64,000 nucleotides of DNA from assembly GCF_001411555.2 (NCBI RefSeq), contig NC_049915.1, positions 19,439,424 through 19,503,423 of the forward strand. Reading direction: 5' to 3'. Made by a program: the position numbers and the translations under genes. The notes below the pieces were generated by a model that made no database searches, was not told the origin of the DNA, and was given only the letters and a program-made list of their open reading frames with translations. Source of the DNA: Juglans regia. Lineage: Eukaryota; Streptophyta; Magnoliopsida; Fagales; Juglandaceae. Within the stretch, counting starts at the first letter, position 1, and each line of letters starts with the position of its first letter. Below are positions 1-11,200 of the stretch, piece by piece.

Positions 1-241
1 TGATTCTATTGACAAATACATAGGTGCCGATAATACACTATCTATATTATTGATGTGATACTATTTGATTTATAAAATTTAAAAATTCTGATATATCTGC
101 CATTTGCAATATGTATTGTATACTCCTTATAAATATAATTTTTTATATAATAATATTGTATTCAAATCTTTAGTACTTAATTTAATAAAAACAAAATTAA
201 AGCTGCATGCACGACACGTCTATTTTGGCACATATTTTTTT

Positions 242-838
242 TTTAGAAAAATGCTTAATATAGTCGACTGGGGAAAACTTAGGGGAGTCAATACCCGCAT
301 GGAAAATGAAGCACATCGTTTTCCTCTAACTAAACGAATCGTTTCGTTCAAGACGACACATGAAGACTGCCTCTCCCCCATCTCTTTCTCCCTTCGTCTT
401 CCCTCATCTATTTCTCCCCTTCGTTCTCCTCCCTTCTCCACACAGATTACCCTTGGTGTTCCCCCTGTAGACCATAAGATTCAATTAGAGTTTGATAAAA
501 GAGGAGCGCCCGAACAATCACCCAAGAATAATATGCCAGATTTTTTTTTCCCTTACTGTATACTAAAAATTATAACTTTTTCCTTTTTCCCACCAAGAAA
601 ACATTCTCAAATTACAAATCCGTAGAGTATTCGAGGCAGGAACCATTCTTGAGCTTTCACATCATTCTCGAAGCCAATTTTTCGACGAAGCTCGGGATTT
701 CACGCAATCCACGAATCATTGGATCTGAAGCAAATTCACCCACCCTCCAAAAATCACTTTCTTTTTAATAAATCAGTTGACATGGCAAGTAGATTGCTCC
801 TCGGTTATGCACAACAACTGTAAGTAGACAAACTGTTT
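242..838 (+). other. Insertion in U1 resembling a captured gene 5' end
   Basis: U2 (near 23700) and U3 (near 45450) run directly from CACATTTTTTTT into TCATGTCTTTC, whereas U1 carries about 600 extra bases between these points. The extra DNA ends with what looks like a 5' untranslated region and a short first exon: an ATG at 782 opens MASRLLLGYAQQL and is followed at once by a good splice donor, CTGTAAGTAG near 821. Downstream there is no matching second exon, so the segment looks like a captured gene fragment. I see no clear terminal inverted repeats, and I do not recognise the source gene. The T-run at both edges may be a target duplication. Confidence 0.5.
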
Positions 839-937
839 TTTTCATGTCTTTCTTTCCGCTTGGTTATTTCTTGAACCACAACATTTCCTATTATTTAATA
901 TTTATGTGGCGGTGAGTAATTTTGGATATTGAAAGTA

Positions 938-1092
938 TTTCATCTCATATTATCGTTATAAATTTTTTAAATTTTCTCTTAAAATATAATAAAAAAATTC
1001 AATTTTTTTAAAGTTTAAAATAATAATAATATTAAAAAATAATATTATAATAATATTTTATTTAACTTTCATATAAAATTACCTCATCTCCA
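938..1092 (-). mobile_element. MITE, GAGATGAG-type family (copy present in all three U modules)
   Basis: The stretch has the body typical of the most frequent MITE in this window: a CATCTCAT-like end, a run of ATAATAATATTAAAAAATAAT type and a region ending in ACTATCCAAATCA. The same insertion lies at about 23795-23955 and 45538-45665, so it predates the U duplication. Related copies occur near 21655, 22140, 30861, 31165, 31360, 35749, 43205, 52780 and 59853. Better preserved members show a TAA target duplication, which points to the PIF/Harbinger (Tourist-like) group. Confidence 0.6.
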
Positions 1093-1757
1093 CTATCCAA
1101 ATCACACCTGAATGTATGCTACTCTCGACTCGTAGTCTTACCTCTTTCAACTCGTAGTCTTTTTATTAGTTCTCTAGTAAACAACTAGAAATTTTAACAA
1201 TTCCGTAAAATACAGAAGAGATTGTAAAACTAATTAATACTAGATCACATGGACCCTAGTAATTAAGTTTAATGTGGGAATTAGATTTGTCTATTTTTTT
1301 AAAAGAGAGTGTGCAAGATTTGAGAGATTGTATTTAACATTATTCTATTATTTTTATTGGAATGGAAAATTTTTAAATTATAATAGAAAATCAATCAGAA
1401 AAAAGAAAAATATATTTAAAAAGGAAAATCGATTTAATCGTCTGCTTTTTTGTTATGAAAGTAATGAGATGAACTTGAATTTTGAATATTTTGTGACTAT
1501 TTTATTTGGATTTTTTGCTAATTGGTCGGATCTACAAATATTAGATGATTTTTTTAAGGTAAAAAATCTTTAAATTTAAAAACACTAAAACTAAAAATAT
1601 AAGAGAACATAATTCAACAAGAAGACGTGTGTAAGGTCTTTAATAGTAAGGCACAAAAAATCCCAAAAAGCAATGAATATAATTATAATTTTTCATCACG
1701 ATTTTAATTCTAATTTTTTGAATGGCTTCTGTTATCTTTTTTTATTCAAGTTTAACA

Positions 1758-2070
1758 ACCTTTGGATGATAATATTATTTTAGATAAATTGAATAAAATA
1801 TTATTAGAATATTATTTTTTAATATTATTATTATTTTATAAAATAAAAATTTAAATTATTTCTTATATTTTATGTAAAAATTTTAAAAAAATTATAATAA
1901 TAAAATGAATTATTTCTATATCTAATTATTACCTAAATCGATTTTCTTTTTAAATATATTTTCAATGAATCTCAAATCTTTGACATCTATAAAATTGAGC
2001 TTTCTGATTGATTTTTTATTATAATTTAAAATTATTTCATTATCTTTATCTTTTTTTATTCAAGTTTAAC
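1758..2070. repeat. MITE plus inverted copy of an adjacent segment
   Basis: This 310-base stretch is bracketed by two copies of CTTTTTTTATTCAAGTTTAA (near 1735 and 2047) and is absent from U2. It contains a MITE body (1760-1915) followed by a stretch (about 1930-2040) that is the reverse complement of 1365-1440, recognisable by CGATTTTCTTTTTAAATATA against TATATTTAAAAAGGAAAATC. The same arrangement occurs in U3 at 46305-46600, where it belongs to a larger inversion. Confidence 0.65.
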
Positions 2071-2130
2071 AGCCCATAGCCCCACCAACTGACCACATGC
2101 AAATTCACCGGGCCCCACAGCGTGATTATA

Positions 2131-2140
2131 ACACGTGGCA
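2131..2140 (+). promoter_or_regulatory. G-box/ABRE-like site, U1
   Basis: The site ACACGTGGCA lies about 1 kb upstream of the first GH18 exon and is preceded by a GGGCCCCAC site. It is conserved in all three U modules within otherwise AT-rich DNA. The ACGTGGC core is the known binding site of plant bZIP (ABF/AREB) factors. Function here is inferred. Confidence 0.45.
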
Positions 2141-2624
2141 TGTGCCCACGATCATAAAAAGTAAATGGCCCCACTCTTTTTATGAAAAAATCTATACAAT
2201 CTCGTACTATTCACGTAATTTTCATATATTACATATTTTATTTTTATTATTTTTTCTTTTATTAAAATTTTAATTTATGAATAATGAATAGAAAAATTAA
2301 ATTATTTTAAAAAGAATAAATTAAAAAATATTAAAATTTAAAAAAATTATGATGCGAAGAGATTGAAAAAATTGTGTAGCATTGCTCTCCTTTTATTGCT
2401 CTAGCTAATGAATTGAAATTACAAATATGACTCGTGTTACAAGCCGTCAGATCAAAGGTAGGTCGGTCAATGAATCCAAATGACGGTAAGACCGTCGGAT
2501 TAGAAGTATATGAAAAGAAAAATCCTGGGATCCACAATAATTCACACCAAAAAAGTAGGACCCACAATAATTCACACACTACGTAGATGCATGTGATCCA
2601 TTTTTTTCTTGCAAAACGCGCAAA

Positions 2625-2925
2625 CGAGACTACCTCTCTCTCTCATCATCTCTCCAGCGTCTCTCATCATCTCTCTCTCATCAACTCTCTCTCATCTCGG
2701 CCTCTCTCTCTCATCTCGATTTTCCGCTCTCTCTCTCATCTCCGACTCTCTCTCATCTCGGTCTCTCTCTCATCTCCGACTATCTCTCTCATCTCGGACT
2801 GACTCTCTCCCTCATCAGCAGCTCTCTCTCTCTCATTCTCGATCTCTCTTTCATCTCTGCTTCTCTCTCATTCTTGGTCTCTCTCTCATCTTTGCTTCTC
2901 TCTCATTGTCTCTCTCTCAGTCGTA
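2625..2925 (+). repeat. CT-rich minisatellite (TCTCTCTCATCTC-type)
   Basis: About 300 bases consist of degenerate repeats around TCTCTCTCATCTC with interspersed CGG or CGA variants. The array, with flanking DNA from about 2560 to 3030, is present only in front of receptor kinase unit 1; unit 2 passes directly from the U2 end into the gene. It produces spurious serine/leucine-rich open frames on the plus strand, which are not annotated as genes. Confidence 0.85.
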
Positions 2926-3174
2926 TGATAAATTAGACTTAGAAAAGTATATAGTCTACATAATACCATATCAATATAAAATAATTGCTCCTAAATAGTA
3001 ACTGCTAACTATATTTATTATACTCGTTACGAAGCTGAATACTGATATGTCCATCCCCTGCTTTGCCGTGTGCACTACTTTCCTTCTGCAGAATTCTGCT
3101 GGAACATCTCTTCTTTTAAGTGCTGGATTTCCCTGCACATGCCTTTGTGTTATATGTGTTGACAAAATTCTACT

Positions 3175-4293
3175 ATGTCGTCCAAACTGGTTGCCCTCTT
3201 CCTCCTCATCCTCCTATATCTCCCTCTCAAATGCCACTGTTCAACCCCACAATCACGGGTCAAAGCCGGCTACTATTTTATGGGTGTCGGAAATCTCATT
3301 TCCGATATAAATTTTAACCTTTTCACGCACCTTATATGCGCTTTCACTCACGTTAACTACTCCACCTACCACCTATCCATCAACTCCTCCACCGAACAAC
3401 AATTCTCTACCTTCGCCCACACTGTAAAAACCAAGAACCCGTCCGTTACAACGCTTTTGTCGATATTTGTTGGCAGAGAGCATTTGTTAAACTTCTTCTC
3501 AATGATAAACCAGTCCTCTTATAGAAATTATTTCGTTCAGTCTTCCATAGAAACAGCTAGGCTTTATGGGTTTCAAGGTTTAGACCTTCGTGGGGTTGTG
3601 CCAACAGGAACTAGCTCCGATATGGTCAATTTCGGTACCCTTTTGGACGAGTGGCGAGTTGCTGTAAATTCCGAGGCTAAAAATTCAAGCAATCCAGAGT
3701 TACTCCTGGTCATGGCCGGCAATCGTATGCCAGCTTTGGGTTCAGTGATTTACCCAATTGATTCCATGAGGAGGAACTTGGATTGGGTACATGTAAAAGC
3801 GTACGATTACTACTTGCCTGGTAGGGACAGAGTCACATACTTTCATGCAGCTTTGTATGGCCCTTCGAACATGGCTAATACGGATGATGGCATAAATGAG
3901 TGGAAGAGAAGAGGCTTTTTGCCGAGCAAGTTGGTCTTGGGGTTGTCTTACCATGGCTATGCGTGGACACTTTTGATCCCCCAAAAGAATCCGGTGGGTG
4001 CAGCCTCTACGGGTCCGGCTGTCACAAAGGACGGTTCCATGGGCTATAAGCACTTCAAATGGTTCATTAGAAACTATGTTCATGAAGCAGTATCCGGGTA
4101 TAATGCTACTTCAGTGATGAATTACTGCACGTTTGGGTTCACTTGGATTAATTACGACGATGTGGAGGCTATTAGAGCTAAAGTTTCTTATGTAAAGCAA
4201 AAGGGTCTGCTTGGTTACAACATCTTTCAAGTCCGCAATGACGACAACTGGGTGCTTTCTAGAGCCGCAGGTTGGTTACATATTATTTCTTAA
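3175..4293 (+). CDS. GH18 chitinase-like ectodomain exon, receptor kinase unit 1
   Basis: An open frame of 372 residues encodes a signal peptide (about residues 1-22, hydrophobic LVALFLLILLYL, ending near CHCS) and a glycoside hydrolase 18 (plant class V chitinase) fold. The family start appears as RVKAGYYF at 28-35 and the FTHLICAF strand at 50-57. The catalytic loop should read DLDWE but reads GLDLRGVV at 135-142, so the acid is replaced by V141. Enzyme activity is therefore unlikely. Tobacco CHRK1, a chitinase-related receptor kinase lacking the catalytic glutamate, is the nearest described design. The exon can end at 4270 (GCCGCAG before GTTGGT) and splice in phase to the transmembrane exon at 5780, giving a 775-residue receptor kinase. 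Without splicing it ends in GWLHIIS and a stop, as a secreted protein. Confidence 0.85.
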   Translation: MSSKLVALFLLILLYLPLKCHCSTPQSRVKAGYYFMGVGNLISDINFNLFTHLICAFTHVNYSTYHLSINSSTEQQFSTFAHTVKTKNPSVTTLLSIFVGREHLLNFFSMINQSSYRNYFVQSSIETARLYGFQGLDLRGVVPTGTSSDMVNFGTLLDEWRVAVNSEAKNSSNPELLLVMAGNRMPALGSVIYPIDSMRRNLDWVHVKAYDYYLPGRDRVTYFHAALYGPSNMANTDDGINEWKRRGFLPSKLVLGLSYHGYAWTLLIPQKNPVGAASTGPAVTKDGSMGYKHFKWFIRNYVHEAVSGYNATSVMNYCTFGFTWINYDDVEAIRAKVSYVKQKGLLGYNIFQVRNDDNWVLSRAAGWLHIIS

Positions 4294-4870
4294 GAAAATC
4301 TATTTATAAGTCTTATTTTTTACATATGATGTGTTGAATTCCACGTGATCTGTTTCTTTTATTCCTTTGGATTGATGGACTAAAACGAACATCGTCACAA
4401 TTGGTCAATATTTTTAGCAAAAGAGAATCCATGTACTGGTTTCGTTTCTTGTTTAAACCCACCAATGAGCCATCAACGAAGGTGTCACAAATTTTTTTTT
4501 CTCAAATTTGTATTGCAATGGCGCATCGTTTTCTTTACTTTTATGACCAAGTAATTACGGGAAAGAAAATAACTTTTCCTGACTTTAGGTAGGACTCTTT
4601 TACAAAATTCAGGAATTTCGAATGAATGTGCAAAAGGTTTTGTGGAAATTTTAAAAATGGATTGGTCGGATATGAATGACTAGCGCCATCTGCGTGCGCC
4701 GACTGTATTGAATTGATCTTGAGTTATGAATAAATAGGCAAGATAGACATGAGATCATAGAGAATCAGAGATCCAAAAGATCTGTATATATACAAGACCT
4801 TTAAATTCATGCAGCTACCCCGCTAGCTATCAATGACTTGTAGTAGTCTGGTCCATGCACCATGAACAAA

Positions 4871-5531
4871 AGGGTGGGACTACAAGCTCTGATGTCACCA
4901 ACATGGGCAACCTCTTTGAAGAGTGGCGAGTAGCTGCAGAGTCCGAGGCTAAAAATTCTAGCCAACAACAACTGCTCCTGACTGCTGCAGTTCATTAGTA
5001 GCCAGATTTAGGAACAGTTTTTTTCCCAGTAGATTCAATTAAGAGGAACTTGAATTGGTTAAATATTATGGCTTATGACTACCATGCACCTAAGAGGGAT
5101 AAGCTGCTCATGCGGCTTTGTATGATCCAGCAAGCCAGCTCAATACACATTATGGTATCCGCATCTGGATCTCTTGGGGCTTATCCGTAGGCAAGTTGGT
5201 TTTGGGGTTGCCTTTCTATGGCTATGCGTGGAATCTTGTAGATTCCCAGGACAACGCCATAGGTGCACCAGCCACAGGTCCAACCATCACAACCGAAGGA
5301 GATATGACCTTTAAGGCAATCAAAGATCATATTTGGATATAATGGGCTGCTGTAATGTACAATTCCACTTATGTGGAAAATTACTGCATAGCTGAATCAT
5401 TTTGAATTGGTTTTGATGATGTGGAGCTATCTGAACTAAGGTTTCTTATGCCAATGAAATGAGTTTGCTTGATTACTATCTCTGGCAAGTACCCAACCAT
5501 GATGACAATTGGGTGCTTTCTCTGGCCGCAG
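4871..5531 (+). pseudogene. Decayed second GH18 exon, unit 1
   Basis: This is the C-terminal two thirds of a second GH18 domain. Recognisable pieces are TSSDVTNMGNLFEEWRVA near 4885, NLNWLNIMAYDYHAPKRDK near 5050, KLVLGLPFYGYAWNLVDSQ near 5193 and a terminal DDNWVLSLAAG in another frame. Breaks are two adjacent in-frame stops near 4995, a frameshift near 5100, a stop after HIWI at 5340, another near 5404 and a frameshift near 5430. The N-terminal third is missing. A good splice donor (CAG before GTAGGA at 5532) survives. Most lesions are shared with the unit 2 copy, so the exon was dead before the duplication. It probably lies in an intron between the intact GH18 exon and the transmembrane exon. 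Confidence 0.85.
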
Positions 5532-5779
5532 GTAGGAATTAGAACATAGTAGTGTCTCATCAAAATGTATTCATTCCTAATACATAATTTGTAGATATCA
5601 TTCTAGTTAAGTACGTAACTGGTGACATTAATTAAACCATTTATGTTTACCCAGGTTTAGTTCCTTTTGCTAATACATCATCAACGGCTTTTACAATTGG
5701 TAAATGATAAGGTTCAAATTGTATAATTTTACGATATGCTTCTGCATCTCTGATTGTGAAATGATTTGACCATCAGCAG

Positions 5780-7814
5780 AGGAGCTTGATGATGAAAATC
5801 AGAACCAAAAGGGGAGATTGTTAGTGATTGTCCTGGTTTCGAGTAGTGCTACGATTGTTCTCCTCCTAGGCTCAGTGTGGGTGATGTGTTATTTGAGGAA
5901 GAGAAAGGTCAAATCTACTGGTAATTTCTTTTGTCCTAGTTGTAACTCGGAGTTCAAATAATACTCTGCTTAATTCCACATATATTGTAAATTGATATCT
6001 TTAAACATTTTCTCTCTTATTTGTCCTCTTTGGGTATAGGGACTGTACTGAAGGCAAGGAAAGGACAAGAAGCCAAAGTAAATGGTATAGCAACTGCTGG
6101 AAACTTAAACACCAATGTTCCGGATCTTGTAGTCTATAGTTATGCTGATATCGAGATGGCTACGAATAAATTTTCATTTGAAAATAAGCTAGGAGAGGGT
6201 GGATATGGTCCTGTTTACAAGGTAAACTTTTTTAGTGCCAGTAATCTATACTTAGACTGCCTAGTTATCAGATACCATGCTGCTGCATATATGCTGCATG
6301 TTCTACCTTTGTAACACTAACCATGGATGGGTGTGTATGTTGCAGGGTGTACTAGCAAACAAACAGGAAATAGCAGTGAAAAAACTTTCAAAAGCTTCAA
6401 CACAGGGGTTTGAGGAGTTCAAGAATGAGGTTACACTAACAGCAAAACTGCAACATGTTAATCTTGTGAGAGTTTTGGGATTTTGCATCGAAAGGGATGA
6501 ACAAATGCTGATCTACGAGTACATGCCAAACAAAAGCTTGGACTTCTACCTCTTTGGTAAGAATCCTATCTGTTCATAATTAGCATAATGTAATTTGTTT
6601 TTGCAATGTTTCTTAATTTTTTATTGTTGAAAGTAGAAACAAATATTCATGCTCCACATGTGCCCCAGTTCAGCATATCTGAAACTATGAAAGTGGTGGC
6701 AATTGCAGTATGAGAAAATAAATTGTTTTTATTCTTGTTGGCTGGTGCCATCCAGAGTTAAGCTTAAATATAAATCAAGGTGAACTTAGCTTTAGCTTAA
6801 GATTTAGATGGCATTGACAAATATTGTTCTGGTTCTGAAAATAATTGTGAACTCATTAACATTTTGCTCCTTTGTTTTAGTCATTGCTTTGAAAACTGGT
6901 ATTTCATTATCGAATTGATGCAGATAGTGCCAGGCGATCTCTTTTGGATTGGAAAAAGAGCGTTCATATAATCGAAGGGATTACTCAAGGACTTCTATAT
7001 CTCCAAGAATACTCAAGATTGACAATAATTCATCGAGACCTGAAAGCTAGCAACATATTACTTGACAATGAAATGAAGCCTAAGATCTCAGATTTTGGTA
7101 TGGCAAAGATTTTCAGTAAAGATGAACATGAAGCAAACACTGGCAGGATTGTTGGAACATAGTGAGCATTCTTCCTACTAAAGTTTAATAATTTAAGCAT
7201 TCTTTTCATCCGAGACTAATTTTTGTATACAATTTACCAATGCAGTGGTTATGTTCCGCCGGAATATGTTAAAAAAGGTTTATACTCTACTAAATCTGAT
7301 GTTTACAGCTTTGGTGTTCTAATCCTACAAATCATAAGTGGCAAGAAGAATGCCTGCTTTTATGGTCTAAATGAAGATTTGAACCTCCTCGAATATGTAA
7401 GTTGGTTCAACACTCTCTTCTATAATATACAAGTACGAACAAAAATCAAATTTAGCTTATCATGGTCAGTAACATTAATGTATGGCGAATTTTCTGTAAT
7501 TTCAGGCATATGACTTATGGAAGTCAGGGAAAGGCATGGAGTTTATGGATCCATCTCTAGATGATACAGTTTCATCATGTAAACTGATCAGGTGTCTTCA
7601 AATTGGTCTTTTATGCGTTCAGGAAAATGCAACTGATAGGCCATCCATTTTGGAGGTTTCTTCAATGCTAAAAAGCGAGAGTGTGGCTCTTGCAATCCCC
7701 AAAATTCCTGCTTTTTATACAAAAAGAAACGTAGATGAGGGAACTAAATCTCAATTCCAGCCAGAAAATTGTTCTGTCAATGATACAACACTCTCCCAAA
7801 TGGTAGCCAGGTAA
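5780..7814 (+). CDS. Transmembrane and protein kinase exons, receptor kinase unit 1
   Basis: Six exons are visible with GT-AG borders: 5780-5920, 6040-6221, 6346-6556, 6924-7161, 7246-7396 and 7506-7814. The first encodes an acidic stretch, a membrane segment ([18 protein letters not shown]) and a basic RKRKVK stop-transfer. The kinase has the glycine loop [11 protein letters not shown], lysine in EIAVKKL, the catalytic [12 protein letters not shown], metal-binding DFGMAKIF and PPEY in place of APE. The tail ends in [11 protein letters not shown]. This is the DUF26/S-locus-like class of plant receptor-like serine/threonine kinases, with every catalytic residue present. No good start codon lies before the membrane exon, so the kinase most likely depends on the GH18 exon at 3175; joining at 4270 keeps the frame. 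It would act at the plasma membrane. Confidence 0.88.
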
Positions 7815-8284
7815 CTAAGCAAGGAGCCCTTTCCCTTCTGAAATATAGTTTCATAATTGGTGAGAAATTTCTGCAGATTCTTAAGAGGGAAATAGAGTGT
7901 TTGGTTGAGATGATTTTTAGGTTATGATTATAGGTAAATGTAGTCTAGGTTATTTAGGCATTTCAGCTTTTAATTGGAAAGCGTGTGCTTAATTAAATAG
8001 TTACGTACAATTGGATATTTACACAGGTTATGTCATTATTTTACAAGTGATGATTCATATTTCTTTTGCACTGTTGTAACGAAATTCTAAGAAATTTAAA
8101 AGTTCAAGTAAGCAGGGTTCCTATGCTAGATTTTGCATAAAACGAATGGATTGAGGTTGATTCTATGAAAAATATACATGTTTTCTTATAAAAAGAAAAC
8201 TTGAAAGCAACCCTGGTCATTTTATTTTTATGACTCATGGAATCCATTTGGTTATGTTTGGTGGATTGCGCATAATAAATGCAG
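7815..8284. other. Spacer between receptor kinase unit 1 and the CPL4-like gene
   Basis: This stretch is the 3' flank of the kinase and the 5' flank of the CPL4-like gene. AATGCAG just before the ATG at 8285 looks like a splice acceptor, so a 5' untranslated intron is possible. I see no other gene. In unit 2 the corresponding kinase 3' flank (after 30620) leads into D-type repeat DNA instead, so the CPL4-like gene was not duplicated with the receptor kinase or was lost there. Confidence 0.5.
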
Positions 8285-11200
8285 ATGAGCCTCGTGACCG
8301 ATTCTCCGGCGCACTCTTCGAGCAGCGATGACTTTGCAGCGTTCCTTGATGCATCACTTGATTCCGGTTCTTCTGAAGAAGCTGAAGATTCCGATCAGCT
8401 TGAAACGCAAAGGTAGGTTCTCTGTTGGCTTTTGGGATTTTTCGGTTTGGAATACATATATATGTATATATTTATTTTTTTTGTCATTAACTGGCAGGGT
8501 AAAAAGGCGCAAAGTTGACAAGATGGAAAACATAGAGGAGCTTCAGGACCCAACTTCACTTGCACCCTCTCTAGAACAAACCGCAGGTAAATTCTCTCAT
8601 TTAGTTAAATAGTTCTCTGGCGGCAGAAGTTTGTGAGAAATGCCTTTTAACATCCCCCCAGCCAAATATTGGGAAAGACAGCACCAGACCAACTTATCAG
8701 AAGGTTATTTGCTACCTTTCGTCATACCAATCTGATTTCTGGTTGCATAGCTTCATAATTATACTGTATAGATTCCTACATATTTCTTTTCTTATTCATT
8801 TTGAAGCGCTGCTTTTGTGGAGTCTATGTATAAATGTACATACTAAACCTACATTCACACACTGTTATATGCAACCCAGCAGAGCCATCACTCTGCCATA
8901 TTTTGTATCCTTCTATGTGTGTGTGCCATCTTCCATATCATTTATGAAAACTCCCTGGAAAACGACACACTGGATGTGCATTACTGAGTTTTACTTTCAT
9001 CTGAGATTTATGCTATTTGGTTGAACTGAATTTATAAGGAATGTTTTATCTTTTGCAGAAGCATCCATGAAGAAGGAGGCTTGTATGCATCCTGGTTCTT
9101 TTGGAGAGATGTGTACACTGTGTGGGCAAAGGTTCGATGCAGATTCTGGCGTGACGTTTGGGCACGTTCACAAGGTATGCATTCATTATGTTTGGTAATT
9201 ATGGGTTTTGGTTACCTTTGCTGCATATTGGAAAACATTATTTCAAGTACTTGTGAAAGCTTCCAATATGTTGTGGCATTATCTACTGCCAATTGGCTGC
9301 GACCTTTCATCCACAAACTACCGATCCCCTAATACGAAAGAATTTTAAAATCAGAACTGGAGAGATGTAACCAACTTAAGAATTTTTATCCATTTTTCCA
9401 AACATGCAAGAGTAAGATTTCCTGATTAATAGTGATGTTTTATAGTCTCAAATGGAATATGGTTTGAGCCTGTGCAACGTCTGTATTTGTAGGGACTTAG
9501 GCTTGAGAATGATGAAATTGTCAGATTGAGAAACACAGACATGACGAATTTATTACGCCATAAGAAGCTTTGTTTGGTCCTTGATCTAGATCATACACTG
9601 CTAAATTCTACTCAACTTATACATATGTCACCACAAGAGGAATATCTAAAGAGCCAAACAGATTCATTGCAAGGTATTTCTGTAACCCTTTTTATGTGAG
9701 TGTGTTTTGGTAGTGTAAATAAGCATTTCAGAATGTTACTGAGATTGGTTTTTGGCTCTAACCATTTATTTCATATTTCTGTAACCACTTCTTGTGAATT
9801 TGATAGGTTAATAGTTAGCTTTTACTTATCTCAACCTGCTGCTGCCACAGAATATGACAGCTTTTTTTTAATTGTTTTTAATAAAATTGAGTTTGGTTAT
9901 GCCAGTTAATTTTCTTAGACTTTCTGGGAATATTAGGAACATTTCTGTGCTTGCTGCCTTATGTAATTCAATAATTATGAAATGGACAGATGTCTCAAAA
10001 GGCAGTCTCTTCATGCTGAGCTTTATGCATATGATGACCAAGTTAAGCCCTTTGTTCGTGCATTTTTAAAAGAAGCAAGTGAACTGTTTGAGATGTACAT
10101 TTATACAATGGGTGACCTGGCCTATGCATTGGAAATGGCCAAGCTGCTTGATCCTCAAAGAGAGTACTTCAGTTCTAGAGTTATATCACGTGATGATGGC
10201 ACCCATAGACATCGAAAAGGTCTTGATGTTGTGCTGGGGCAAGAAAGTGCTGTTCTTATTCTTGATGATAAGGTGAATGCAGGTACATTTGTGATCAGCT
10301 AATTTGCATTATTAATCTGGTGTAATTATCACATGTGCAAACCAGTCCTGAAGTTTTCCTTCTGTGTGTCACCTTCCCTTCACCCCTCTTCTCCCCACAA
10401 TAGGTGATGGTAGGGAATGTGCTTTCTTAAAAGAAAGGAAAATGTTTCTTTTTCCATATTGTGTGATGGTTACAATGATTTTTTATAGTGAAATCCCTCA
10501 AAATAAAAAGGAGCTTTCTCCATTAGTTTTCTCCTGGCGTATATAGATGCTCTTTGCAAACCCATAGAGATCTGTCTGAAGCGGTAAAAGTATGCACCCA
10601 CTCCCTCTGTGTAAAGATATTATTGCAACAAATGAGCTGAATGGGAAATTTTATGAAGTGTTTCGTAGTGCCAGCTTGCCTGTGCTTCATTCTTTGATAT
10701 GGTGTGCTCATTCTTGCTTCAAAGATGGATGGATGGTAAAAGATACATTGTATTTTATCGGATTCACTGGGTTTCATTTCTGTTTCTTTGAACTTGCGAT
10801 TTATCTTGGTAGATTTTTGCGGACCATAATAATCCTGTTACTATAGGCTAGTCTAGCTAGAATTAAAAGGTTGCTATGCATTATTGTAGGCATGGACAAA
10901 GCACAAGGACAATTTGATACTGATGGAAAGATATCACTTCTTTGCTTCAAGTTGTCACCAGTTTGGCTTCAACTGTAAATCTCTTTCTGAGTTGAAGAAT
11001 GATGAAAGTGAGACAGATGGAGCACTTGTAACTATTCTTAAGGTTCTTAAGCGTGTCCATGGGATGTTCTTTGATGTATGTCCCTTTTTGTTTCTCTTGA
11101 TTGATTATTGTTGTTAAAGTTTTGTTGTGTAATGTTTTAACATGGGGGAACCTTCTGGTAGGAACTTGAGGGGAATCTTGTTGACAGAGATGTGAGGCAG

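Larger units (their letters stand above)
1..2560. repeat. Upstream module, copy U1
   Basis: This block matches 23640-25843 (U2) and 45192-46911 (U3) through shared landmarks in the same order: the TAGGTGCC(G/A)A start (also in U3), the GCTGCATGCACGACACGTCT segment, an old MITE near 940-1090, the TTTTTATTAGTTCT segment, the CACCGGGCCCCACAG and ACACGTGGCA sites, and the CCGTCGGATTAGAAGTA segment near 2490. U1 differs from U2 and U3 by an extra segment near 242-838 and by a CT-rich array after its end. No convincing gene lies inside it; open frames at 104-625 and 1274-1573 are low-complexity and AT-rich. It is upstream, non-coding DNA of receptor kinase unit 1. Confidence 0.85.

Noticed and set aside
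104..625. 173-residue open frame on the plus strand
   Set aside because: It spans U1 and the inserted segment, is lysine/phenylalanine-rich and AT-driven, and is not conserved in U2 or U3.
2587..2998. Serine/leucine-rich open frames
   Set aside because: They are translations of the CT-rich minisatellite.
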